12,271 nt of DNA from assembly GCA_018665625.1 (NCBI GenBank), contig JABJCF010000318.1, forward strand, positions 1-12,271, in the 5' to 3' direction. Position 1 is the stretch's first letter. Each line of letters begins with the position of its first letter. A program made the translations under genes and the position numbers. This document shows positions 6,424 to 12,271 of the stretch, one piece after another. Source of the stretch: Nitrospina sp. Its GTDB lineage: Bacteria > Nitrospinota > Nitrospinia > Nitrospinales > VA-1. The notes beneath the pieces were generated by a model. That model searched no databases, was not told where the DNA came from, and saw only the letters and a program-made list of their open reading frames with translations.

Positions 6424-8049
6424 TTAGTTCGCCGGATTTCGCCAAATGCTTCCTGGCATCAGGATTCGTTTGAGATAATTGAATACGAATGCAGGCCTTC
6501 CCATGTAATGCAAGAGGGTTCTGAAACCTTCTGCCGGTTGGTGTATCAATTGTTGAACTTTGAAATATAATTTCCCCATGAGGAGAGTTTTCCTCAGGCT
6601 GGTTTCGGACCAATCCGGGGTATTGATTAAAAAACTGGAGATAAAAAGATCGCTGAGTGAATAGTCTCTGGAAAAGTAGTCTTCATTTTTGCATTGCTCA
6701 TAAAGCTCTGTTCCTGGGTATGGGGTGGCAATGGAAATATGAGGGCTGAAACATCCGGCCTCGGCAGAAAATTTGAACGAAGTCCAGATATCGCTGATTT
6801 TTTCGCCGGGCATGCCTATCACTAGAAAAAGCCCGTAGTCCAACTTGATTTTCTGGCAGTGCTTGAGCAGGTTTTTAACTCGCTGGAGGTCCAGGGGTTT
6901 TTTAATAATATTTTTTAAAACCTCTTGATCACCACTCTCAACTGGAAAATTAATTCTCACACAGCCTGCTTTTTGCATCAGCTCCAGAAGTTCTTCAGTC
7001 AGTGTCCATAGCCCGACTCCGTTCGGAGTGTCCCACTTTAGGTCTATTTTTTCCTCAATCATCGTATTGAAAAGTTCTTCAGCATATTTTCTGTTTGCGG
7101 TGACATTGTCATCTTCAAACATGATTTCCTTCACGCCGTAGGTTTTCTTGAGAAACCAAAGTTCCTTCATAATATTTTTGGGCGTGCGAGTTCGAAACTG
7201 ATAGCCAAACATTTTATTTGCGCTACAGAAGGTGCATTTGGCCGGACATCCTCTAGAAGTAACGATAGGGGCAAAGCGCTCTTCATGCCTGATTCCGTGA
7301 GAGGCTTCGAGTCCGAAATATTTTTCCAATCCAATAAGGTGGTAAGCAGGGAAGGGGAGTGAATCCAAATCTTCGATCCACTTGACTTTTGGATTGATCG
7401 TGTTCCCGGTACTTTTTTTCCATCCCAGTCCATCGACAGACTCAAATCCGCGTTTTCCCTGAAGAGTGTCCAGAAAATCGATGAATGAATTTTCTCCTTC
7501 GCCGGATATGGTGTAATCACAATTCTGATCAGCCAGGACTTCTTCGGAGCAAACGGTGACATGAGGTCCGCCGCCTATGGTGATGACCGAGGGGTTGGCT
7601 TGCTTGATCGCGGCGAAAACTCTGGGGTAAACTTTGTGCTGGATGCTGAACATGCAACTGACGCCTACAACATCGGGGGCAAATTCACGGACTTCGGCTT
7701 GAATTTGTTCATCGGAAAGCCCCACCCGGACGATTTCCTGATTGCTTTGCGAGGGTTCTTCCTGATCCCAGCCCTGAACCAGGCAGTCGAGAATTTTAAC
7801 TTCGTAACCGCTTTTTTCTGCAACTGCGGCCAGCAGGCCTATGCCCAGCGGTGGTAAGGGATTAATATCTCGTTTATTTTTAAGAGTGTAGGCAGGCGGG
7901 AACAGGAGCAGTATTTTCCGTATGGCCGTCGGATTTTGAATAAACGTTTGATGTTCGCCTTGACTGGACGACCGGGTGTCATCGTCCGAGAGACTGTTTC
8001 CGGCACCACTCACTTCCTCGAAAGAAGGTATTTCCAAATCGTTGTTCAT
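6424..8049 (-). CDS. B12-binding-domain radical SAM protein (second, distinct)
   Basis: A 541-residue class B radical SAM protein. After a polar, Ser/Asp-rich leader of about 44 residues comes the cobalamin-binding-like domain: KILLLFPPAYTL, then PPLGIGLLAAVAEKSGYEV (66-84), then IGGGPHVT (158-165) and SGEGENSFIDF (182-192). The 4Fe-4S motif is SRGCPAKCTFCSAN (Cys268, Cys272, Cys275), followed by FEDDN (311-315) and INFPVESGDQEVL in the barrel, and a helical basic C-terminus. The BchE-like layout is typical of enzymes acting on unactivated carbons, but none of this fixes a substrate. The classical DxHxxG histidine is not seen. It has little obvious C-terminal similarity to the plus-strand radical SAM protein, so it is not a recent duplicate. 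A candidate promoter and a leader of about 90 nt precede it. It lies directly upstream of the GT2 gene. Confidence 0.88.
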   Translation of the reverse strand: MNNDLEIPSFEEVSGAGNSLSDDDTRSSSQGEHQTFIQNPTAIRKILLLFPPAYTLKNKRDINPLPPLGIGLLAAVAEKSGYEVKILDCLVQGWDQEEPSQSNQEIVRVGLSDEQIQAEVREFAPDVVGVSCMFSIQHKVYPRVFAAIKQANPSVITIGGGPHVTVCSEEVLADQNCDYTISGEGENSFIDFLDTLQGKRGFESVDGLGWKKSTGNTINPKVKWIEDLDSLPFPAYHLIGLEKYFGLEASHGIRHEERFAPIVTSRGCPAKCTFCSANKMFGYQFRTRTPKNIMKELWFLKKTYGVKEIMFEDDNVTANRKYAEELFNTMIEEKIDLKWDTPNGVGLWTLTEELLELMQKAGCVRINFPVESGDQEVLKNIIKKPLDLQRVKNLLKHCQKIKLDYGLFLVIGMPGEKISDIWTSFKFSAEAGCFSPHISIATPYPGTELYEQCKNEDYFSRDYSLSDLFISSFLINTPDWSETSLRKTLLMGKLYFKVQQLIHQPAEGFRTLLHYMGRPAFVFNYLKRILMPGSIWRNPAN

Positions 8050-8078
8050 ATTTTCAAGGCGTTGAATTATGTGTATTA

Positions 8079-8125
8079 AAGGAGTTTGCGTTAAAACTTT
8101 CTCAGAGGTAACTCAATAACTCCTT
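8079..8125 (-). promoter_or_regulatory. Inverted repeat in the leader of the second radical SAM gene
   Basis: AAGGAGTT (8079-8086) and AACTCCTT (8118-8125) are exact 8-bp inverted repeats, 31 nt apart, lying between the candidate promoter and the ATG at 8049. On the transcript the 5' arm is a good ribosome-site sequence (AAGGAG) closely followed by a TTG that opens a four-codon frame. Pairing of the arms would hide that site. This may be chance; no known riboswitch was recognised. Confidence 0.3.
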
Positions 8126-8145
8126 GTTTCATCAGATGTACTTTA

Positions 8146-8175
8146 AGTATAACTTATTATTGAAGGAATTGTCAT
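8146..8175 (-). promoter_or_regulatory. Candidate promoter of the radical SAM / GT2 pair
   Basis: On the minus strand, ATGACA (8175-8170, 5 of 6 to the -35 consensus) and TATACT (8151-8146, 5 of 6 to the -10 consensus) with an 18-nt spacer. It lies in the 147-bp gap after the epimerase-like gene and would start transcription near 8138, giving a leader of about 90 nt. It suggests that the radical SAM and GT2 genes can be transcribed separately from the CDP-sugar unit. Confidence 0.45.
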
Positions 8176-8196
8176 CAAAAAATGAGGAAAGACCGT

Positions 8197-8652
8197 CTAC
8201 GTTGGCCAAGTGTATGGAATGAGGTCGGATTCTGGATGAATTTTTTCTGATGTCGCATGGTCGTGAGGTTGGCTCGAGCAGTTGGCGATCAAGGATGGGG
8301 CGTCACCCCGCCCGCGAAATCCATACCAGAGCAAAGGGGGAATACGTATCAGGCTATAATGATCGGGCCGACCCAGTGTGCAATTAAATAGACTGTCCCG
8401 TGTTGTGGAATCTTGCCGGTCGTCATAAATGACCAGATCGATTTCACCTGACGGAACGGCCAGGTTCTGGGTTTGATTTTTGTTTCTTTTCCAGGCTTTG
8501 ACAGAGCCTGGTTTTATTTCGCTGAAATAAACTTCGCCAAACTTCTCGAACACAGGATCATCGTTGCGAAGCATATGTAGAACGACTCCCAGTTCATCGG
8601 CGATTATTTTTAGAGGTTGAATGATAACGCCTTCTATAGTCGGGTTTTTCAC
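8197..8652 (-). CDS. RmlC/RfbC-like cupin (dTDP-4-dehydrorhamnose 3,5-epimerase-related)
   Basis: A 151-residue cupin related to short RfbC-like sugar epimerases often found with NDP-hexose genes. Recognisable segments: LHMLRNDDPVFEKFGEVYF (25-43), QNLAVPSGEIDLVIYDDR (62-79), RIPPLLWYGFRG (103-114), LIANCSSQPHD (121-131) and the C-terminal IPYTW. Position within the CDP-sugar unit suggests it acts on the C3 and/or C5 centre of CDP-4-keto-6-deoxyglucose or a derivative. However, the place where the family usually has one or two histidines (pattern K-G-W-H-x-H-K) reads KAWKRNK (52-58), so the expected base may be missing. The start is a GTG whose TGA overlap with the rfbG stop (GTGA) implies translational coupling. 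It is shorter than classical RmlC (about 180 residues). The family assignment is firm; epimerase activity is not. Confidence 0.78.
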   Translation of the reverse strand: MKNPTIEGVIIQPLKIIADELGVVLHMLRNDDPVFEKFGEVYFSEIKPGSVKAWKRNKNQTQNLAVPSGEIDLVIYDDRQDSTTRDSLFNCTLGRPDHYSLIRIPPLLWYGFRGRGDAPSLIANCSSQPHDHATSEKIHPESDLIPYTWPT

Positions 8653-9746
8653 GGGGCAGTCCAGGGCAACTCTTTTTCTGTGGCTCGGGACAGGTATTTT
8701 TCGATCTGTCCTCGAGTCAGGTCGGGAATGGATTGGGGCGATGAGTAATAGGTGTTATACCACTTGCCGGTGAAATTGATGGCTTCGGTGATCGAAAGAA
8801 TGGCTTGCCAGTTCAAATGGTGAAGAGCTTTGTCGCAATTCAGTTTTAACAGACCCGATTCCAGTTTTTCCGTTTCTGCTTTGGATTCGATATCCCACTT
8901 GGCAGTATCCCAGTGCCGGGCAAGTTCTGCGATCAATTCTTCGACGGATTGGATAACGGTAGCGGCTGGCCCGAAATTGAAGGCCTCGTTTCTGACGGAT
9001 TCGGCACCTGCCCATAAAGAGGAGCCGAGGCAAAGGTATCCGCTGATGGCTTCCAGTACATGTTGCCACGGACGGCGTGCATAAGGATTTCGGATTGTGA
9101 CTCGCTCGCCCTTGGACCAGGCGCGAATGCAATCGGGGATAATGCGGTCGGATGCCCAATCGCCGCCACCGATGACGTTGCCAGCTCTTGTGGTTGCTAC
9201 TGCCGGGTGACCCTGCCTGAAAAAGGATTGCATGTAACTGTGGCAAACAATTTCGGCACAGGCTTTAGAAGCGCTGTAGGGGTCGTTGCCGCCCAGCCGG
9301 TCGTTTTCGCGGTAGCCCCACACCCATTCATCGTTGCGATAACATTTGTCGCTGGTGATTATGACGGCGGCGCGAATCGAATTTTGACGGCGAATGCACT
9401 CAAGAACATTGAGCGTGCCCAGTGTGTTAGTTTCAATGGTTGAGTGCGGGTCGTCGTATGACGGGCGTGTCAATGCTTGTGCGGCAAGATGAAAAACGAC
9501 ATCCGGTTGCAACGATTCAAAAGTTTTTTGCAGGGCCTCTCGATCCCGAACATCCCCGATCGTGTGTGTGATTTGTGACTCCAGGTCCAGTGCCTGAAAA
9601 TGGGAAGGCTGGGTGGGAATGTCGATAGAATAACCCGCCACTTCAGCGCCAAGATCCAAAAGCCACTGGCAAAGCCATGACCCTTTAAATCCTGTATGTC
9701 CTGTTACCAGAACACGCCGACCTGAGTAAATTCCAGAAAATGCCAT
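8649..9746 (-). CDS. rfbG: CDP-glucose 4,6-dehydratase
   Basis: A 365-residue extended short-chain dehydrogenase that converts CDP-D-glucose to CDP-4-keto-6-deoxy-D-glucose, using bound NAD+. The dinucleotide-binding motif is VTGHTGFKGSWL (14-25), followed by GDVRDRE (64-70), FHLAAQALTRPSYDDP (85-100) and the ITSDKCY segment (130-136). The catalytic pair is Tyr157 and Lys161 in NDPYSASKACAEIV. RAGNVIGGGDWASDRIIPDC and RNPYARRPWQHVLE are also typical of CDP-glucose dehydratases, as opposed to dTDP ones. The ATG at 9746 is preferred over an upstream GTG- or ATG-led frame reaching 9791, because GGGAGGA lies 6 nt upstream and the start then shares one base with the rfbF stop (TAATG). The length matches the roughly 360-residue family. 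It is the central enzyme of the unit. Confidence 0.95.
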   Translation of the reverse strand: MAFSGIYSGRRVLVTGHTGFKGSWLCQWLLDLGAEVAGYSIDIPTQPSHFQALDLESQITHTIGDVRDREALQKTFESLQPDVVFHLAAQALTRPSYDDPHSTIETNTLGTLNVLECIRRQNSIRAAVIITSDKCYRNDEWVWGYRENDRLGGNDPYSASKACAEIVCHSYMQSFFRQGHPAVATTRAGNVIGGGDWASDRIIPDCIRAWSKGERVTIRNPYARRPWQHVLEAISGYLCLGSSLWAGAESVRNEAFNFGPAATVIQSVEELIAELARHWDTAKWDIESKAETEKLESGLLKLNCDKALHHLNWQAILSITEAINFTGKWYNTYYSSPQSIPDLTRGQIEKYLSRATEKELPWTAP

Positions 9747-10525
9747 TACTTGTCCTCCCATATTTTCCAGGGCGCACTGCCCTCGATCCATTGATGGCTC
9801 AGGAAATTACGATCTCGAACGGTGTCCATGCATTGCCAGAACCCGGCATGACGAAATGCCATCAGTTGTTTGTTCTTTGCGAGACCTTCTAGAGGGGCGC
9901 CTTCCAATACAGTTTCATCTCCATGCAGGTAATCAAATATCTCAGGCTCAAAAACGAAGAATCCGCCATTGATCCACCCTTCACCTGTTTGAGGTTTCTC
10001 ATGAAAGCGGGTGACCATTTCACCATCAAACTGCATGGTTCCAAAACGGGCAGGTGGGCGCACGGCCGTGATCGTGGCCAGTTTCCCGTGTTTTTTATGA
10101 AATCCCAGCAAGGCACGGATGTCTACATCCGTGACGCCGTCACCGTAGGTTAGCATGAACGTTCCTTCAGGTCGCAAAATAGATTTAAGACGGTGAAGGC
10201 GACCACCTGTCATGGTGCTTGGCCCTGTGTCAATCATGCGAACGGTCCAATCTTCCTGGTCACCATTGGAGCAGCCGATTTGTCCTCCGGCCAGTTCGAT
10301 CGTGATGTCACTGGTGCGGTGGTAATAGTTTACGAAGTAATCTTTGATCACCTCACCTTTGTACCCAAGGGGCAGAGTAAAATCCTTGAAGCCATAGTGG
10401 TCGTAAATTTTCATAATGTGCCAGAGAATGGGAAATTCGCCGATCTCAACCATCGGCTTGGGGCGCAGTTCGGTTTCTTCGGCCAGTCGTGTTCCCATTC
10501 CACCGCAGAGAATTACTGTTTTCAT
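9746..10525 (-). CDS. rfbF: Glucose-1-phosphate cytidylyltransferase
   Basis: A 259-residue sugar nucleotidyltransferase that makes CDP-D-glucose from CTP and alpha-D-glucose-1-phosphate, the first committed step to CDP-deoxyhexoses. Visible: the N-terminal nucleotide-binding loop LCGGMGTRLAEET (6-18) with KPMVEIGEFPILWHIMK (23-39), LGYKGEVIKDYF (53-64), the metal-binding YGDGVTDVDI (127-136), and the NGGFFVFEPEIFDYL segment (186-200). The EET and the 'PILWHIMK.Y' wording are characteristic of RfbF, distinguishing it from RmlA/GalU. The length is typical (about 257 residues). ATG start with no strong ribosome site; it lies 31 bp after the aminotransferase stop, and its own TAA overlaps the rfbG ATG by one base. 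It is therefore almost certainly cotranscribed with both. Confidence 0.96.
   Translation of the reverse strand: MKTVILCGGMGTRLAEETELRPKPMVEIGEFPILWHIMKIYDHYGFKDFTLPLGYKGEVIKDYFVNYYHRTSDITIELAGGQIGCSNGDQEDWTVRMIDTGPSTMTGGRLHRLKSILRPEGTFMLTYGDGVTDVDIRALLGFHKKHGKLATITAVRPPARFGTMQFDGEMVTRFHEKPQTGEGWINGGFFVFEPEIFDYLHGDETVLEGAPLEGLAKNKQLMAFRHAGFWQCMDTVRDRNFLSHQWIEGSAPWKIWEDK
9753..9759 (-). promoter_or_regulatory. Ribosome binding site GGGAGGA of rfbG
   Basis: GGGAGGA on the minus strand lies inside the last codons of rfbF, 6 nt before the ATG at 9746. It is the strongest ribosome site in the window and fixes the rfbG start, with the overlapping TAATG junction. Confidence 0.75.
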
Positions 10526-10556
10526 AGCTTTTTTAGTTTATGGCGTGTTTTAGTGG

Positions 10557-11744
10557 TCAAGCGTTTATAAAATCGGTAACAACTCTGCAAACCTGTTCAA
10601 CATTGTCATCGGTAAGGCCTGGGTGCAGGGGCAGGGACACCAGCTCTTTATAAAGTTGTTCGCAAACAGGCAGGCTCTCTCTGCCGCCACCGTAGAAACT
10701 TAATAGATGGTTTGGCTTGTAATGGATGCCAGTCTGGATTCCATGACTCTCAAGAGCCAGTCGCAGACCGTCGCGCTTTCGACCGAGAATGCGTACCGGC
10801 TGGATATGGGGAACGATCGGCCCCAACTCTGTTTCCAGTAGCTGGACTCCAGGAGCATTCTCCAAATATTTTCTATATAGTTTTGCCAGTTCAATGCGAC
10901 GCGGGGAAAATTCTCGCGGTAGTCGCTTTAGCTGAACTCTTCCTATAGCGGCAAAAAGGTTGCTCATGTGATATCGATACCCTTGATCGGTGACATCGAA
11001 TTCCCAGCTTCGATCCTGGGTCAATCTTTTTTCGGTGTCCTTTTCTACGCCGAGTAGACGCGAGTCTCTGATGCGCCGAGCGACCTCAGGATCTTCGGTA
11101 ATAACTGCGCCGCCTTCACCGCTGGTAATATTTTTGATTCCGTCAAAACTGAAACAGACAATGTCTCCGAATGAACCGATTTTTTTTCCTTTATAGGTAC
11201 AACCGAAAGCGTGGGCCGCATCTTCGATAACGCGTAGTTTGTGTTTTTTGGCGAACGCATAAGTTTTATCAAGATCGCCGGGGTTACTGGCATAGTGAAC
11301 TGGCATGATAGCGCGTGTCTTTTGAGTCAGACGATTTTCAGCGTCACGGAGGTCTATGGTTATGGTTTCCAGGTTAACATCGCAGGAAACGGGATTGGCC
11401 TTTGTGGCCGAGATTGCCTGATATGAAGCAACGAAGGTTAAAGATTGAACAAGAACTTCGTCCTCTGGCTCGGTGACGGCCTGAACCGCCAGCTGAAGAG
11501 CCGCAGTGCCCGAACTCAAACAAATGACCCATTCCTTTGGCACACCTAGAAAGGAAGCAATTTCTTCCTCGAAGTTGCCAACATGGGTTCCCATTCCGAG
11601 ATAGCCGTCATTGAGCACGACCTCGGTGAGGGCGGCGGCTTCCTGATTGCCTACGATTGATTGCGACAATCTCATTAATGGTGTTGTTGTTTTCTGGATG
11701 GCCAATCCAGTCTCCCTATTAGGCGTGTGTTTCAATCGAAGCAT
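10557..11744 (-). CDS. DegT/DnrJ/EryC1/StrS family PLP-dependent sugar aminotransferase
   Basis: A 395-residue fold-type I PLP enzyme of the DegT family, which transaminates nucleotide-linked keto-sugars. Seen: LNDGYLGMGTHVGNFEEEIASFLG (44-67), the phosphate-binding SSGTAALQLA (77-86), the cofactor-ring Asp in VIEDAAHAFG (172-181, D175), and the internal-aldimine lysine in CFSFDGIKNITSGEGGA (197-213, K204). Because K204 is present, this is an ordinary aminotransferase, not an RfbH/ColD-type dehydrase in which the lysine is replaced by histidine. With rfbF and rfbG downstream, the natural substrate is CDP-4-keto-6-deoxyglucose or an isomer. ATG 11744 is preferred: GAGTGG lies 5 nt upstream, a promoter fits just before it, and the length is normal. 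The frame remains open to a TTG at 11903 but without family resemblance. It is the first gene of the CDP-sugar unit. Confidence 0.9.
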   Translation of the reverse strand: MLRLKHTPNRETGLAIQKTTTPLMRLSQSIVGNQEAAALTEVVLNDGYLGMGTHVGNFEEEIASFLGVPKEWVICLSSGTAALQLAVQAVTEPEDEVLVQSLTFVASYQAISATKANPVSCDVNLETITIDLRDAENRLTQKTRAIMPVHYASNPGDLDKTYAFAKKHKLRVIEDAAHAFGCTYKGKKIGSFGDIVCFSFDGIKNITSGEGGAVITEDPEVARRIRDSRLLGVEKDTEKRLTQDRSWEFDVTDQGYRYHMSNLFAAIGRVQLKRLPREFSPRRIELAKLYRKYLENAPGVQLLETELGPIVPHIQPVRILGRKRDGLRLALESHGIQTGIHYKPNHLLSFYGGGRESLPVCEQLYKELVSLPLHPGLTDDNVEQVCRVVTDFINA

Positions 11745-11768
11745 TTTTGCCACTCGAATTGTTTTTCT

Positions 11769-11798
11769 ATTGTAACTTTTTGGGGGGGGTAAGTCCAA
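11769..11798 (-). promoter_or_regulatory. Candidate promoter of the CDP-sugar unit with a C8 tract in its spacer
   Basis: On the minus strand, TTGGAC (11798-11793; first three bases match the -35 consensus) and TACAAT (11774-11769, 5 of 6 to the -10 consensus) with an 18-nt spacer. The start of transcription would be near 11762, leaving a short leader of about 18 nt to the ATG at 11744 and its GAGTGG ribosome site. The spacer is mostly C8 followed by A5, so slippage in it would change the -35/-10 distance. Confidence 0.45.
11782..11789. repeat. G8 (C8 on the coding strand) homopolymer
   Basis: Eight consecutive G residues on the plus strand, adjoining five T residues (11777-11781). No other run of G or C of this length was noticed in the window. 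It lies 38 bp upstream of the aminotransferase ATG. Confidence 0.95.
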
Positions 11799-11968
11799 TG
11801 AAAGTACGCGCCCTGCCTTGCTTGAAACAGGAGCGATGGCAACAGTATTTATAGTTGAAGCGGTTTGATTCACAGGACCAAGACGCAACTTCCCTGCATG
11901 CAAACTTTAGAAAACAGTGAGGAATACTTCGGGGTTTTTTCGTGGGTAAAAATATGTTTTTTAGAAAT

Positions 11969-12271
11969 TCATTGAGCTTGAGAAGGTGCTTTGTTGGGGG
12001 AGCCCGCAAAGGGTAGTGCCATGATGAAATAAAGAACCATGGCTACTTCCGAGTCATAAAGATTTGACTCAAAGCATCCTCCTGCCAGAAAAGCGAGTAC
12101 TGCGGCGGCACTCCCGAAGACGGCCCAATTTTCAGGAGGATCTCTTTCCCGGTCAACCGCCTTATGGTACAAAAGGCGAAAAAAACAAAACCATATTCCC
12201 AGCCATGCAGTTAAGCCTAATATTCCGGTGTCAACAGCAAGCTGGATGAAATTGTTATGCATTCCCCGAAG
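11969..12271 (-). CDS. O-antigen ligase/polymerase (WaaL/Wzy-like) membrane protein, C-terminal part
   Basis: The last 100 codons of a gene entering from the right edge; the frame is open to 12271. MHNNFIQLAVDTGILGLTAWLGIWFC matches the conserved 'HNxxLQ...GxxGL' segment at the end of the large periplasmic loop of O-antigen ligase/Wzy proteins, where the histidine is functionally important. Two hydrophobic segments follow, about residues 12-33 and 50-90 of the visible part, ending in a short cytoplasmic-type tail (AGSPNKAPSQAQ). Such proteins join O-antigen to lipid A core, or polymerise or transfer repeat units at the periplasmic face of the inner membrane. Ligase and polymerase cannot be told apart from this piece. 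It lies 224 bp upstream of the aminotransferase on the same strand; that gap carries the C8-containing promoter candidate, so the two may be separately transcribed. Confidence 0.82.
   Translation of the reverse strand, partial: LRGMHNNFIQLAVDTGILGLTAWLGIWFCFFRLLYHKAVDRERDPPENWAVFGSAAAVLAFLAGGCFESNLYDSEVAMVLYFIMALPFAGSPNKAPSQAQ

Noticed and set aside
6332..6613. 94-codon N-terminal extension of the GT2 glycosyltransferase
   Set aside because: It overlaps the 3' end of the radical SAM gene in another frame, has no family resemblance, and the GT-A fold begins right at the GTG at 6331.
9060..9443. 127-codon open frame on the plus strand inside rfbG
   Set aside because: Antisense shadow of a well-supported dehydratase in a GC-rich region; no domain resemblance.
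9747..9791. Fifteen-codon upstream extension of rfbG
   Set aside because: It overlaps the end of rfbF; the ATG at 9746 has the strong GGGAGGA site and the classic TAATG stop/start junction.
11745..11903. N-terminal extension of the aminotransferase to a TTG at 11903
   Set aside because: The added 53 residues do not resemble the DegT family, contain the C8 tract and promoter candidate, and a supported ATG with a ribosome site exists at 11744.

Overview
The window looks like part of a surface-polysaccharide (O-antigen or capsule type) biosynthesis region from a Gram-negative bacterium. The flank at the left end is housekeeping-like. The taxon cannot be fixed from sequence alone. A TrmL-type tRNA methyltransferase, a CDP-hexose pathway and cobalamin-type radical SAM enzymes would fit a deltaproteobacterium-like or related environmental lineage, but that is a guess. 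No rRNA, tRNA, CRISPR array or intact mobile element was seen.

Left part (1-3420), visibly AT-rich, with changing strands: a complete trmL-like gene (minus), a DJ-1/PfpI-fold protein that seems to lack the nucleophilic cysteine (plus), an FkbM-family methyltransferase (plus) and a GT4 glycosyltransferase (minus). The last two converge.

Middle part (3420-8190), intermediate composition: a cobalamin-binding-type radical SAM protein (plus) is followed by about 580 bp whose only recognisable content is an ungapped, diverged copy of the last 72 codons of that same gene. This copy is the stump of a lost tandem paralogue. A GT2 glycosyltransferase and a second, unrelated-looking radical SAM protein follow on the minus strand.

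Right part (8190-12271), clearly more GC-rich, all minus strand: the 3' end of an O-antigen ligase/polymerase-type membrane protein, then a tight four-gene unit. In transcription order it is a DegT-family PLP aminotransferase, glucose-1-phosphate cytidylyltransferase (rfbF), CDP-glucose 4,6-dehydratase (rfbG) and an RmlC-like cupin. The last three are joined by 1-nt and 4-nt stop/start overlaps. Together they would convert glucose-1-phosphate to CDP-glucose, then to CDP-4-keto-6-deoxyglucose. An amino group could then be installed, giving a CDP-activated amino-deoxy sugar for the glycosyltransferases to use, with the FkbM and radical SAM enzymes as candidate modifiers.

The observations most worth checking are: a G8/C8 homopolymer lying inside the -35/-10 spacer of the likely promoter of the CDP-sugar unit, which could make it phase variable; an aminotransferase with the normal PLP lysine where an RfbH-type dehydrase would be expected; replacement of the expected histidines in the epimerase-like cupin; and the truncated radical SAM paralogue.
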